Positions 1 to 10,876 are shown, counted from the stretch's first letter. The stretch is 64,000 nucleotides of DNA from Pseudomonadota bacterium (GCA_023444705.1 JAEXMB010000095.1:12697-76696), one strand, 5' to 3'. The notes: a model not told the origin generated them from the letters alone. Translations and numbers: made by a program.

Positions 1-491
1 TCGCGCGTCATGTCTTCAAGCGTGACGTTGCCCACACGGCCGGGCAGGTCGCGCTCGACTGCAACGTTGCCCGCAAGCAATCTCGCCATTGCATGCGCGG
101 AAACGTCGGCGGTGATGTCCGACATCAGGCCTGCGCCGCTGTCTTGCACGGGGGCTTGTTGCTTGGGCGGCGTATAGGCGGGTGCAGGCGGTTCTTCGTG
201 GTCCTGCAGGTCGATCACAGGCGCGCGCGCCGGTACGGCCTTGTCCGTCAGGTCGAGAATGTCTTCATCATCCGCATCGTCCATCGCGCTGGCAGGCACG
301 GCGGGAAAGTCGTCAGCAGGCGGGGCCGGTTGCGGCGCCAGCGTGACGGGTGCGGGTTGCGGTGTTGCCGGCGCAGGCGCGGCAGGGGCCGCCGCCGCAG
401 GGGCCGGAGCTGAGTCATCGGAAATGATCTGGCGGATGGATTCCAAAATCTCTTCGATGGAAGGTTCTTGATCTGTTTTTGGTTCTGCCAT
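1..491 (-). CDS. popZ: PopZ-like DUF2497 polar organizing protein (N-terminal part)
   Basis: The gene runs off the left edge, so only about 163 N-terminal codons are present. The first 30 residues hold the family hallmark EPSIEEILESIRQIISDD, the short helix that in PopZ binds partner proteins at the cell pole. It is followed by a long Pro/Ala-rich acidic stretch with many PAP repeats, as expected for the disordered linker of PopZ. The C-terminal oligomerisation region lies outside the window. PopZ/DUF2497 is restricted to alphaproteobacteria and commonly sits between tolC and valS, which matches the TolC-family gene upstream here. The start is the ATG at 489-491. The assignment rests on the N-terminal motif and the neighbours. 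Confidence 0.8.
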   Translation of the reverse strand, partial: MAEPKTDQEPSIEEILESIRQIISDDSAPAPAAAAPAAPAPATPQPAPVTLAPQPAPPADDFPAVPASAMDDADDEDILDLTDKAVPARAPVIDLQDHEEPPAPAYTPPKQQAPVQDSGAGLMSDITADVSAHAMARLLAGNVAVERDLPGRVGNVTLEDMTR

Positions 492-561
492 GATCCGCCG
501 CTATGCTACTGGAAAAGCTGCTTATTCAGAAGTTTTAGAATATTTTGCGCACGAAAGCGAG

Positions 562-1833
562 TCACTTTATTGATAGTGTGGCTGGCGTCTCGGTGTTCTG
601 TAAATCAAGTGCCAGCTCCTGCCGTGCCAAAGGCGTGCTTGGCGGGCGGGCAAGCGCTTGATTTAATTGCCCTGTCGCGGCAAGGAGGGCGAATTCCGCC
701 TTGAGCGCGGCGTAATGCGCCGCAACTGCGCTCAAACGCGCCTGTTGCGCCAGTTTGGCAAAGGCGTCGTTATTGCCCATAGCCGACAGGCGGCTTTTGG
801 CGGGCAGGCGGCCTTCGACGGCGGCCTGTGCCAGTTCGGCCTTGCGGGTTTCAAAACGCTCCTCCGCGCGCGCGCGGGTCAAATCGTCCCAGGCGGAGAT
901 TACGGCCTGGCGGATTTCAAGGCGGGTGGTGTCGATCTTCAGGCGCCCGCTTTGTGCGTCTTCACGTACGCGCACGCGCATCAGTTTTTTCTCGCTGTCA
1001 CCGCGCAGGGGGATGGTGGCGCGCAGGCCGATGATGCCGCTGTCCTCGCTGCCTGCATCGGTATAGCTGTCGGTGGTACGGTCCAGCGCGCCGCGCAGGT
1101 CAATGTCGGGTGCGTCCTCCCAGGTGAGCGAGCGCGACGACGCTTCAGCGGCGGCGCATTCGTAATGGGCGCGGATCAGGGCAGGGTGACGCTCCTCGGC
1201 GATGTTAAGCGCGCTTTGCAGGCTGGCGGGCACCATTGGCTGGCTTGCGATGTCGCTCAGCGGGGTTTGCCTGTCGATGCCAGCCAGTTTTTCAAGGGTG
1301 CGGCGGGTGTCTTTGTATTCGCTTTCAATGCGGTAATGGGTGGTGTTAAAGCTGGGCAATAGCTTGCGTTGCGCATCCAGCGACAGGGCATCAAGATAAA
1401 TGTTGGCAATCAGCAGGTTGCGTTGGCGTTCTTCATCCAGTTTCGCGGCTGTCTGTGCGCGCAGGCGGCTATCGGTGACCTGCACCTGCGCGCGGCTTTG
1501 ACCGCTGCGGTAAAGCGGCTGGCGCAACTCCAGCGACAGCGTGCGCGCGTCAAGGCCGACGGAATTGTTCAGCGGAACGGCCATGCCCTCGGCGTGGCGG
1601 ACCTGCCCGCGCAGGTCGGGGATATATTGTTCGGTATCCGCGCTGTCGAGTCCAAGGAGGGTGATATGCTCCTGCTCGCGCGGGGAGAGGCGCTGAATGG
1701 CTTCGCTCAGGCTGACGGGGGCAATGGCGCGCGCGCCGGCGCCGATGTCAGCGGCGGCCTGTGTAGATAGGGCGATGAAGGCGACGGCTGTCGCGGCAAA
1801 GATCTGCAATGTCAGAGTTTTGCGATGCTTCAT
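562..1833 (-). CDS. TolC-family outer membrane protein
   Basis: A 423-residue protein with a signal peptide (positive MKHRK, hydrophobic core, AQAAADI-type cleavage near residue 28). Long Ala/Arg/Glu-rich helical stretches at roughly 100-200 and 290-400 fit the coiled-coil tunnel of outer membrane efflux proteins. TolC trimers form the outer membrane exit duct for RND, MFS or type I export systems. It is somewhat shorter than most TolC proteins (about 450-490). Its start codon shares one base with the pcm stop (TAATG), so translation is probably coupled. The order pcm-tolC-popZ is typical of alphaproteobacteria. No pump gene is adjacent. Which exporter it serves is unknown; the macAB pair at 8936-12049 is one candidate. 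Confidence 0.75.
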   Translation of the reverse strand: MKHRKTLTLQIFAATAVAFIALSTQAAADIGAGARAIAPVSLSEAIQRLSPREQEHITLLGLDSADTEQYIPDLRGQVRHAEGMAVPLNNSVGLDARTLSLELRQPLYRSGQSRAQVQVTDSRLRAQTAAKLDEERQRNLLIANIYLDALSLDAQRKLLPSFNTTHYRIESEYKDTRRTLEKLAGIDRQTPLSDIASQPMVPASLQSALNIAEERHPALIRAHYECAAAEASSRSLTWEDAPDIDLRGALDRTTDSYTDAGSEDSGIIGLRATIPLRGDSEKKLMRVRVREDAQSGRLKIDTTRLEIRQAVISAWDDLTRARAEERFETRKAELAQAAVEGRLPAKSRLSAMGNNDAFAKLAQQARLSAVAAHYAALKAEFALLAATGQLNQALARPPSTPLARQELALDLQNTETPATLSIK

Positions 1834-2495
1834 TAAAACTCGAATTTAGCTGTGTCGCACAGGCCAGGCAGGGCGGGGGTACCGGCATCAAACAGCGCGC
1901 GGGTGACGAAATTGTCACCAAGGCGGGTGACGATGACGGCCTGGCCGATGCGGCTGTGCGGCTGGCGGATCACGGCCAGCAGGCGGCCGCCGTCGGCAAG
2001 TTGTGCGGCGAGCGTTTGCGGCACGCTGTCGACGGCGCCGTTGATGAGGATAACCTGATAGGGCCCCTGTTGCGGATAGCCCGCGCGCAGGTCGCTTTGG
2101 TGAATGATGGCGACGTTGAGGATATCAAGGTCGTGCAGGTGGCGTTCAGCCTCGTCGGCCATGTCCTTGCTGGTTTCAACGCCCACCACCGTCGCACCCA
2201 GCTGGGCCATGATGGCGGTAGAATAGCCGGTGCCGCAGGCGACATCCAGAATAAGGTCGGTCGGTGTGATCGCCGCTTCCTGAATCAGACGTGCCAGTAC
2301 CATCGGCTCGGGCAGGTAGCGGCCGTTGCCAAGGGGGATATCCTCGTCGATATAGGCCATTGCCTGCAGGTGACGGGGGACGAAACGCTCACGCGGGGTG
2401 CGGCCCAGAATGTCGAGCAATGCGGGGTCGGTGACCTTGTTCGGCTTGATCTGGCCGTCGATCATGTTTTTGCGTGAGATGTCTGCGGATGTCAT
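1833..2495 (-). CDS. pcm: Protein-L-isoaspartate O-methyltransferase
   Basis: A 220-residue class I SAM-dependent methyltransferase that repairs isoaspartyl residues in aged proteins. Visible motifs are the family N-terminal block with MIDGQIKPNKV and RERFVP (residues about 10-40) and the SAM-binding loop DVACGTGYST near residue 85. The VETSKD segment is motif II, and the QVILINGAVD segment follows. The ATG at 2495 starts the usual MTSADISRKNM N-terminus; a longer reading to 2555 would add 20 unconserved residues. It is the first gene of a minus-strand operon with the TolC-family gene, overlapping by one base. Confidence 0.88.
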   Translation of the reverse strand: MTSADISRKNMIDGQIKPNKVTDPALLDILGRTPRERFVPRHLQAMAYIDEDIPLGNGRYLPEPMVLARLIQEAAITPTDLILDVACGTGYSTAIMAQLGATVVGVETSKDMADEAERHLHDLDILNVAIIHQSDLRAGYPQQGPYQVILINGAVDSVPQTLAAQLADGGRLLAVIRQPHSRIGQAVIVTRLGDNFVTRALFDAGTPALPGLCDTAKFEF

Positions 2496-2535
2496 GAAAA
2501 GCACTCGTGGAAAGATGATTTTGAGCGTGCAGACA

Positions 2536-2565
2536 ATAATACACCCGCCGCGCAAGGCAAACCAA
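2536..2565 (-). promoter_or_regulatory. Possible pcm operon promoter
   Basis: On the minus strand TTGGTT (2560-2565) lies 18 bases from TATTAT (2536-2541), which differs from the sigma-70 -10 consensus at one position. It sits about 40 bases ahead of the chosen pcm start. The -35 is weak, so this is only a candidate. Confidence 0.35.
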
Positions 2566-2697
2566 CAAAATCACTCCGACAAAATTGCATTTCCATATTT
2601 TTAAAGCGGGCCGCGAAAAACCGCTGGACGACTGGCGGGCGCTTCCGTATACAGAAGGCTCCTGCCGGGGTGACGCATGTCGCCCCTGTGTGTTGAT

Positions 2698-2771
2698 GGC
2701 GCGGTGGCAGAATGGCGATGTAGCGGATTGCAAATCCGCGAATGCCGGTTCGATTCCGGCCCGTGCCTCCA
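2698..2771 (+). tRNA. tRNA-Cys (GCA)
   Basis: A 74-base cloverleaf with acceptor strands GGCGCGG and CCGTGCC, discriminator T as usual for tRNA-Cys, and an encoded CCA end. The anticodon loop is ATTGCAAAT with GCA centred, the anticodon stem GCGG[A]/[T]CCGC is intact, and the T arm contains GGTTCGATTCC. It lies alone between pcm and the M15-like peptidase. Confidence 0.95.
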
Positions 2772-2915
2772 CATTTTCCCCGATGATGAAAGATCGAAGA
2801 CAAAAAGCGCGCTGGCTGGTGGGAAAGGTGATATGCGCCTTCTTCGTGCGGGGCGCTCAAATCAATCTATTGTAATATTATTTCGCAAAAAGAGTATGCA
2901 TGGGTAGGTAATTAC

Positions 2916-2943
2916 TTGTGCTTTTTTCGATTCTCCATAAAAT
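2916..2943 (+). promoter_or_regulatory. Likely promoter of the DUF882 peptidase gene
   Basis: TTGTGC (2916-2921) and TAAAAT (2938-2943) are separated by 16 bases. Transcription would start near 2950 and give an untranslated leader of about 74 bases that contains a stem-loop (2972-2998). Confidence 0.45.
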
Positions 2944-2971
2944 ATCCCCATTAATTCATAAAAGGCCGTAT

Positions 2972-2998
2972 CCCGCAGCAGGGCTTGCAATCTGCGGG
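2972..2998 (+). other. Stem-loop in the leader of the DUF882 gene
   Basis: Perfect 7-bp arms CCCGCAG (2972-2978) and CTGCGGG (2992-2998) enclose a 13-base loop. No T-run follows, so it is not a classic terminator. It ends 11 bases before the AAGGAG ribosome site and may affect mRNA stability or initiation. Confidence 0.4.
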
Positions 2999-3023
2999 TG
3001 CAACCGGTGAAGGAGTGCTTGAG

Positions 3024-3713
3024 ATGTCGCCACGCATGCCGCACGGGCAGAAAAAGAAAACCGCATCGCTGCGCACGCGCCTTGGTGCGATCCTGGGTGC
3101 GGGGGTTCTGGTGACGGCGTTTTCTACATCTGCCAGCCAGCCCGCGCCCGTCGTTGCACAGCAGTCGGCCCTCGCGCAGGATGCGGCGCTCAGTCCGCCG
3201 CGCGCAGAAGTGCCAAGCCGCACACTGTCTTTTCGCAACCTGCATACCGATGAAACGCTGACGGTTACCTATTGGCGCAACGGCGTTTACGACGATGCGG
3301 CGATTGCGCAGATCCAGCATCTGTTGCGCGATCACCGCCGCAACGAGGAACATACCGTCAACCGCGCGTTGCTTGACTACCTTCACGCTATCCGCGTCGA
3401 ATTGCAGCCCAAATATCGCGGCAATGCGATGGTGTATGAAGTTGTTTCCGGCTACCGTGCGCGCGAAACCACCGATGCGCTGCGGCGCGGCGGTGCTGCT
3501 GTTGCACGCGATACCTCGCAGCACCAACTTGGCAACGCGCTCGATTTTCGCATCGAAGGTATTCCCTTGCGTGAGCTGCGCGATACCGCCTGGTGCATGC
3601 AGCGCGGCGGGGTCGGCTATTACCCCGAGGTGCACAATAACTTCGTCCACGTCGATGTGGGTCGCGTCCGCTTTTGGCCCGCCACGCGGACGCGCTGGCG
3701 CTGCATGAGCTAA
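3024..3713 (+). CDS. DUF882 / YcbK-like M15 peptidase-fold protein, exported
   Basis: A 229-residue protein with a basic N-terminus (HGQKKKTASLRTRLG) and a hydrophobic export segment at about residues 20-40. The C-terminal half is the DUF882 / peptidase M15 fold, a family of zinc D,D- or L,D-carboxypeptidases acting on peptidoglycan cross-bridges. Candidate zinc-site motifs are SQHQLGNALDFRI (HxxGxAxD) and NNFVHVDVG (HVD). The GYRARETTDALRRGG block matches the family. The ATG at 3024 was chosen because AAGGAG lies 8 bases upstream; an in-frame TTG at 2985 has no such site. It stands alone between two tRNAs. The exact cleavage specificity is unknown. Confidence 0.8.
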   Translation: MSPRMPHGQKKKTASLRTRLGAILGAGVLVTAFSTSASQPAPVVAQQSALAQDAALSPPRAEVPSRTLSFRNLHTDETLTVTYWRNGVYDDAAIAQIQHLLRDHRRNEEHTVNRALLDYLHAIRVELQPKYRGNAMVYEVVSGYRARETTDALRRGGAAVARDTSQHQLGNALDFRIEGIPLRELRDTAWCMQRGGVGYYPEVHNNFVHVDVGRVRFWPATRTRWRCMS

Positions 3714-3804
3714 TATATTGATATTAATAAGATTATTGGCGGTTCAAATTCAGGGTTGCATCACGGGCAGAATTTGGTAAAAAGTCTGCCTTACATGCCT
3801 CTGT

Positions 3805-3879
3805 TCCTCGGTAGCTCAGTGGTAGAGCAAGCGACTGTTAATCGCTTGGCCGTAGGTTCGAATCCTACCCGAGGAGCCA
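3805..3879 (+). tRNA. tRNA-Asn (GTT)
   Basis: A 75-base cloverleaf with acceptor TCCTCGG paired to CCGAGGA, discriminator G and encoded CCA. The anticodon loop CTGTTAA carries GTT. The D arm has AGCTCAGTGGTAGAGC and the T arm GGTTCGAATCC. Confidence 0.95.
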
Positions 3880-3916
3880 TTATCCCAAATCAGAAATGAA
3901 ATGATCGCGCGCCGCG

Positions 3917-5866
3917 TTACAGCTGCGCGGCGAATATCTTTTTGAACATCGGCACCAGCATTTTTGCTCCGTGTATGCCGATGTGGTTGTCGTCGCTGTA
4001 AAGGGGCAAGCCATTGATCGACCCGTGGCAAACACCGCCGCTGCACAAGTAGGGCGTGGGGTCGAGAACATGAACGCCGCAGTTTTGCTGCACGGTCTTG
4101 AGTGTGCGGATCACGTCCTGCTGGCGTGCGTAGTAATCGGCCAGCGGCAGTTTGATATCCTCGGCTTTTCCTTCGAACATAATATCGCGGCTGATCTCGC
4201 GCGGCACGTCAATGCCAAATTCCGGCAATGGCTGCATCACATAGACAGGCCGGCCTTCATCCGCAAGGTCACAAAGCGTAGTGGCAAGGCGTTTAGTAAA
4301 GGCGGAGGGGCTTGCGGCGGTTTCGTCGCTCTGGGCGTCGACGAAGGTCAGGCCGACCGGCTTGTCGGGGCTTTCGTTGTAACCTTCGGTATAAACAGAC
4401 ATACGAAACGCGATGATGAGGGGGATATGGTCAGGCATGCTTTCGATGCGCGCCAAGGCTTTGCGGGTGAAATCTGGGCACATATAACTGTATTTTTTCG
4501 ACTTCAGATAAGCGCCGGGAACAGGCGGGCATGTGGCCTGATAGGTGTGCCCGTCGCGCTGGTCGCCTGCCGCTGCTGCGAGAGCCATAAAGACAGATGA
4601 CGCATGACTGTCGCCCCAGAGAATATAATCCGGATGTGCGGTAGCGTTGTTACAGGGGGCGGCATCAAACACAAACGGATCTGATCCGCAAGGTTGGGGT
4701 TTGAGCGTTTTTGCGAGCATGACATCGCGCTCGATTTGCAAAACTTCTTTGCGCGCGCGCGCTTCAAATCCCTTTTCGCGGTCCGCGATTAGGCCGGCAG
4801 TTGCAACGCAGATAAAAAGGCAGACGAGTGCGGCGCGTTGCAGGCGTGGACCTGAAAATGCGCTTCTACGCAACGGCATTTCAATCAAGTAATAGGAGGC
4901 GCCCCCGAGAGCAGTGGACAAAGCAATGCCAAACAGATCCCAGCGCAATGCATGCTCGAGGCCGAAATGGCGCAGGGCGACCACGACAGGCCAGTGCCAG
5001 AGATAAATTGAATAAGACCACAGGCCAAGTGTCGCGACAGGTTTGTTGTCGAGCAAGCGGGGTAATGGCGCCCTTGCCGCCAGCACCAGAGCGCAGCCCA
5101 GCGTCGGGATTAATGCGGCGCTGCCGGGCCAGACGGTATCCTCACCAAAAGCGATGATGGCGCCGACAATCAGGGCCAGTCCTGTCAGGGCAACCGGCCA
5201 TGCATGGCGCAGTGCGTTTAGATGCGCTGTCAGTGCGTAAACGAGGCCGCCTAATGACATTTCCCACAGGCGCGCGGGAAGCAGGAAAAAGGTAAAAGCC
5301 GGGTCTTTGGGGGTATAGACCGTGCAGAAAACCAGCGAAGTGAGCGTCATTATCCCAAGGCACCAAGCCAGCTGACGCAAAGATACCGCCCCGCACCAGC
5401 GCCTGAGGGCAAGTAAAATGAAGGGATAGACAAGGTAAAACTGCCATTCCACCGATAAAGACCAGGTATGCAACAGCCATTTGTCTTGGGACAAGCTGTC
5501 GAAATAGCCACTTTCATTTTTGAAGATGAAGTTGGAGGAAAATGTCAGCGCCGTCGATGCGTGGCGCCCAAGTTGCTTATAATCACTCGGCGGCAGCCAA
5601 TACCAGCCGGCCAGCAATAAAACAGCGCAAACCACAGTCAATGCCGGTAACAATCGGCGCGCACGGCTGGCATAAAAACGCCAGAGCGAAAAATTGCCGC
5701 GCGTAATGCCGGTATAGATGATCGCGGTCATCAAAAAGCCGGAAATGACGAAAAAGACGTCAACGCCGCTAAAGCCGCCGGAAAAGCCCGGCAGCTTGAA
5801 GTGGTATAGCATCACCGCAATAACGGCGAGGGCGCGCAGCGCATTGATATCGGGGCGGAAGTCCAT
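3917..5866 (-). CDS. OafA/YrhL-type acyltransferase with SGNH domain
   Basis: An inner-membrane O-acyltransferase that probably adds acetyl groups to a surface polysaccharide. Residues 1-370 form the acyltransferase-3 domain: it opens with RPDINALRALAV, has the conserved His in the first helix (MLYHF), a conserved FFVISGFLMT block and about ten hydrophobic segments. The remaining residues form a periplasmic SGNH hydrolase-like domain with ILWGDSHASS (block I Ser) and SDDNHIGIHG (Asp/His). The ATG at 5866 gives the canonical N-terminus; a TTG at 5887 would add seven residues. It is monocistronic and lies between tRNA-Asn and tRNA-Gly. The acceptor glycan is unknown and no polysaccharide locus is adjacent. 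Confidence 0.85.
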   Translation of the reverse strand: MDFRPDINALRALAVIAVMLYHFKLPGFSGGFSGVDVFFVISGFLMTAIIYTGITRGNFSLWRFYASRARRLLPALTVVCAVLLLAGWYWLPPSDYKQLGRHASTALTFSSNFIFKNESGYFDSLSQDKWLLHTWSLSVEWQFYLVYPFILLALRRWCGAVSLRQLAWCLGIMTLTSLVFCTVYTPKDPAFTFFLLPARLWEMSLGGLVYALTAHLNALRHAWPVALTGLALIVGAIIAFGEDTVWPGSAALIPTLGCALVLAARAPLPRLLDNKPVATLGLWSYSIYLWHWPVVVALRHFGLEHALRWDLFGIALSTALGGASYYLIEMPLRRSAFSGPRLQRAALVCLFICVATAGLIADREKGFEARARKEVLQIERDVMLAKTLKPQPCGSDPFVFDAAPCNNATAHPDYILWGDSHASSVFMALAAAAGDQRDGHTYQATCPPVPGAYLKSKKYSYMCPDFTRKALARIESMPDHIPLIIAFRMSVYTEGYNESPDKPVGLTFVDAQSDETAASPSAFTKRLATTLCDLADEGRPVYVMQPLPEFGIDVPREISRDIMFEGKAEDIKLPLADYYARQQDVIRTLKTVQQNCGVHVLDPTPYLCSGGVCHGSINGLPLYSDDNHIGIHGAKMLVPMFKKIFAAQL

Positions 5867-5927
5867 CTGTGCGGAGGGCTGTTGCAAGTCGGCGACCGTA
5901 CGTAAAGAGAATGGACGGGTATAAAAA

Positions 5928-6001
5928 TGGAGCGGGTGACGGGAATCGAACCCGCACAGCTAGCTTGGAAGGCTAGAACTCAACCATCGAGCTCCACCCG
6001 C
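5928..6001 (-). tRNA. tRNA-Gly (TCC)
   Basis: On the minus strand a 74-base cloverleaf: acceptor GCGGGTG paired with CACCCGC, then T and an encoded CCA. The anticodon loop CTTCCAA carries TCC, the anticodon stem TAGC/GCTA is intact and the T arm contains GGTTCGATTCC. Confidence 0.95.
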
Positions 6002-6149
6002 GCACGCATAAAACATAACGTATTTTGCGTCAAAAACAAGAGGGTTGATTCCGGTAAATTTACGCGTCTGCGGGGTGTTATGCGGCGCCATCTGCTTGTA
6101 GAATAGTGCAATGCCGTCCGGCGATTTTCTGTTTTAAAGAGCCTGTTCA

Positions 6150-8561
6150 ATGCCGAGTGTTCCGCCAGCCCACAAACGCGTGCAAGACCTTCAGCAGGCG
6201 ATTGCCCTGCATAAGGCGGGGCGTCTTGACGAAGCGGCAGCGACCTATAAAACGCTACTGAAAAAAGACGCGCGCGATTTCGAGGCCAATCTGTATCTAG
6301 GCATGGTTCTGGTCCAACAGCACGATTTCGATGCGGCTGTCTATCGCCTGCAAATGGCGACGAAAATAAATCCGCAATCGGCGCTGGCGCACTGCAACCT
6401 TGGCGTGGCGCTGCTTTCGGCGGGGCGCTATGCGGATGCGGCCGCTGCATTCGCACAGGCGCTGGCGATCAAGCCTGGTTTTGTCGAGGCGCTGGTCAAA
6501 TTGCCCCATGCGCTCCATCAGGCGGGGCACCACGCGCAGGCGCTTGAGGCCTATGACCGCGCGCTTGCCCTGCGCGAAGATGCGGGATTGCTCAACGACA
6601 AGGGATGCCTGCTGCGCGACATGAAGCGCTATGAAGACGCAGTTTCTGTGTTTCGCCGCGCGTTGGCGCTCTATCCCGATTATCTGGCGGCGCAACTCAA
6701 CCTTGCGCACGCGCTGTTCGATGCGCAGGATTACGCCGATGCCGCCGAAGTTTACGGGCGCATTCTATCGGGCGATCAAGGCCATGCGGGTGCGCGTGCC
6801 GGTTATCTCAAAAGTCTGAAAGCGGCCGAGCGCGATGACCTGCTTGAAGCGGCGCTGATGCAGGCCTTGGCGCATAATCCTGACGATGCGATGGCGTGGC
6901 TTGATCTTGGCCATGTGTTGCGCAAGAAAAAGATGTTCGCCGAGGCGATCGACGCCTATGCGCGCGCCGCCGCATGTGACGGGGAAGAGCCGGAAGTGTT
7001 CTTTTACTGGGGATTGTTGCTCTATGATCTGGGCCGCTATGAAGGCGCGGTCGATGCTTACGGGCATTTGCTGCGTCTGAACCCCGACAATGGCGCTGCT
7101 TATCAGGGTCGTGCGGAAGCGTTGCGTAGACTTGGCCGGGTTGAAGAGGCATTGGAAGATTTTCGCCGGGCCACGGCCTTGCTGCCAAACGATCTGTCGC
7201 TTGCGGTATCGGCGCTGCATGCGGAAATGAAAGTCTGCGATTGGCGCAGCTACCCCAAAGCGGCTGATCTCATCGCGCGCCTGCGCAGCGATGACAGGGC
7301 TGTCTTGCTGCCTTTTCCGCTGGTGGCGCTGCCTGCCAGTGCGCAGGACCAGATGCTCTGCGCGCAACGCTATGTGGAAAAGCGCATCGCGACACAATAC
7401 GAGCCGTGGATGCAGGCGGATTACGGGCACAAAAAAATCCGCATCGCCTATGTTTCTGCCGATTATCACACCCATGCCACACTGGTGCTGATGGCGGGCA
7501 TGTTCGAACAGCATGACAAGGGCCGTTTTGAAGTCATCGCTGTGTCACTGGGGCGCGATGACGGCGGCGCTTTGCGCCAGCGCGTGGTCGACGCGGTCGA
7601 TGAATTCATCGACGCCAGCCGCATGTCGGATGATCAGATCACGGCGCTGTTGCGCGAACGCGAATGCGATATCGTCGTCGACCTCAAGGGCTTTACGATG
7701 GATTCCCGCGCCACGTTGTTTGCGGGACGTCATGCGCCCGTGCAAGTGGCCTATATCGGCTATCCCGGCACCTGCGCTTTGCCCAATATCGACTATTTCA
7801 TCGGCGATGGGATTGCAATCACGCCGGAGATCGAGCCATTCTTCAGCGAAAAAATCGTCTATTTGCCGCACAGCTATCAGGTCAACGACAACAAGCGTTT
7901 TTTACCCTCACAGGTGCCGTCACGTACAGCGCAGGGCTTACCCGAAGACGCTTTCGTCTTTTGCTCGTTTAACAACAACTATAAATTCACGCCTGATGTT
8001 TTTGCGGTGTGGATGAATATCCTCAAGCGCGTGGACAAGAGTGTCTTGTGGATACTGCGCGACAACCAGTTGATGGCGGATAACCTGTGTGCGGCCGCGC
8101 AGGCACAGGGCGTTGACCCGGCGCGCCTGATCTTTGCGCCCAAGGCCGAACTTGACGCACATATCGCCCGCCTGCCGTGCGCGGACCTGTTTCTTGACAG
8201 CCTGCCGTGCAATGCGCATACCACGGCATCAGATGCGCTGTGGGCGGGCTTGCCTGTATTGACGTGCCCGGGTGATACTTTCGCGGGCAGGGTGGCGGCA
8301 AGCCTGTTAAACGCCATTGAATTGCCGGAGTTGATCGCGGCGGACATGCGGGCCTATGAAGAACTGGCCGTGGCGCTGGCGCAAGATAAAGCGCGCTATC
8401 AGGCTCTGCGTGGCAAGCTTGCAGGCAAGCGCACCACAGCGCCGCTGTTTGATACCGTGCGCACGACGCGCGCGATCGAGCGCGCTTATGAGGAGATGAT
8501 GCGCCGCTTCCACGCAGGTCTTGCGCCCGACCACATCAGGGTTTCCGACGATCAGCCGTAA
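6150..8561 (+). CDS. TPR protein with O-GlcNAc transferase (GT41) domain
   Basis: An 803-residue protein. Residues about 12-360 are a run of roughly ten tetratricopeptide repeats (e.g. ANLYLGMVLVQQHDFDAAV, AHCNLGVALLSAGRYADAA). Residues about 425-790 are the glycosyltransferase-41 domain shared with eukaryotic OGT and plant SPINDLY. Hallmarks are RIAYVSADYHTHATLVL, VQVAYIGYPGTCALPNIDY, FCSFNNNYKFTPDV and the UDP-sugar binding block DSLPCNAHTTASDALWAGLPV. Such enzymes transfer a UDP-activated sugar onto Ser/Thr of proteins. The His in the SADYHTH segment matches the catalytic-site His region. It stands alone on this strand and its last 10 bases overlap the converging ArsC-like gene. The substrate is unknown; flagellin or envelope proteins are possible. 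Confidence 0.87.
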   Translation: MPSVPPAHKRVQDLQQAIALHKAGRLDEAAATYKTLLKKDARDFEANLYLGMVLVQQHDFDAAVYRLQMATKINPQSALAHCNLGVALLSAGRYADAAAAFAQALAIKPGFVEALVKLPHALHQAGHHAQALEAYDRALALREDAGLLNDKGCLLRDMKRYEDAVSVFRRALALYPDYLAAQLNLAHALFDAQDYADAAEVYGRILSGDQGHAGARAGYLKSLKAAERDDLLEAALMQALAHNPDDAMAWLDLGHVLRKKKMFAEAIDAYARAAACDGEEPEVFFYWGLLLYDLGRYEGAVDAYGHLLRLNPDNGAAYQGRAEALRRLGRVEEALEDFRRATALLPNDLSLAVSALHAEMKVCDWRSYPKAADLIARLRSDDRAVLLPFPLVALPASAQDQMLCAQRYVEKRIATQYEPWMQADYGHKKIRIAYVSADYHTHATLVLMAGMFEQHDKGRFEVIAVSLGRDDGGALRQRVVDAVDEFIDASRMSDDQITALLRERECDIVVDLKGFTMDSRATLFAGRHAPVQVAYIGYPGTCALPNIDYFIGDGIAITPEIEPFFSEKIVYLPHSYQVNDNKRFLPSQVPSRTAQGLPEDAFVFCSFNNNYKFTPDVFAVWMNILKRVDKSVLWILRDNQLMADNLCAAAQAQGVDPARLIFAPKAELDAHIARLPCADLFLDSLPCNAHTTASDALWAGLPVLTCPGDTFAGRVAASLLNAIELPELIAADMRAYEELAVALAQDKARYQALRGKLAGKRTTAPLFDTVRTTRAIERAYEEMMRRFHAGLAPDHIRVSDDQP

Positions 8562-8905
8562 GATTTTTTAAAGGCATCGGCATCAAAGCCAACGCGATAG
8601 GTCTTGCCGTCAAACACCAGCGGCCGCTTGATCAGAGAAGGATTGTCAAGTGCTGCCTTGAGCGCGCTGGCGGCGGTCATTTTCTCGCGCGCGGATTCGG
8701 GCAGGGCGCGCCATGTGGTACCCTTGCGGTTGATGACATCCTCCCAGCCAAGCTGGGCGATGGCGGCGGCGATGACAGCCTTGTCCGCTCCTTCTTTTTT
8801 GTAGTCGTGGAAGTCATAGGCGACTTTATGGCTGTCAAGCCATGTCATGGCTTTCTTCATGGTGTCGCAGTTCCTGATGCCATAGACGGCAAGTTTTTTG
8901 GCCAT
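8552..8905 (-). CDS. ArsC/YffB (Spx-like) family small thioredoxin-fold protein
   Basis: A 117-residue thioredoxin-fold protein of the ArsC/Spx family, YffB branch. It begins AVYGIRNCDTMKKAMTWLD with the single N-terminal Cys (residue 14). The family core follows: INRKGTTWRAL, then IKRPLVFDG with the conserved RP. YffB proteins are thought to be glutathione-dependent reductases but their substrate is unsettled, and arsenate reduction should not be assumed. GGGAGAG lies just upstream of the ATG. It is 30 bases downstream of macB on the same strand and may be the last gene of that transcript. Confidence 0.82.
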   Translation of the reverse strand: MAKKLAVYGIRNCDTMKKAMTWLDSHKVAYDFHDYKKEGADKAVIAAAIAQLGWEDVINRKGTTWRALPESAREKMTAASALKAALDNPSLIKRPLVFDGKTYRVGFDADAFKKSYG

Positions 8906-8935
8906 CGGTTCTCTCCCGTCTGAAAGGTGTTGCGC

Positions 8936-10876
<1,941 letters not shown>

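Noticed and set aside
2389..2860. Minus-strand open frames across tRNA-Cys
   Set aside because: They run through a tRNA and the pcm start region and have no family features.
3903..3928. GC-rich inverted repeat at the acyltransferase 3' end considered as a terminator
   Set aside because: It lies inside and at the end of the coding sequence and no T-run follows on the minus strand.
8552..8905. Arsenate reductase
   Set aside because: The sequence fits the YffB branch and no ars genes are near, so arsenate reduction is not supported.
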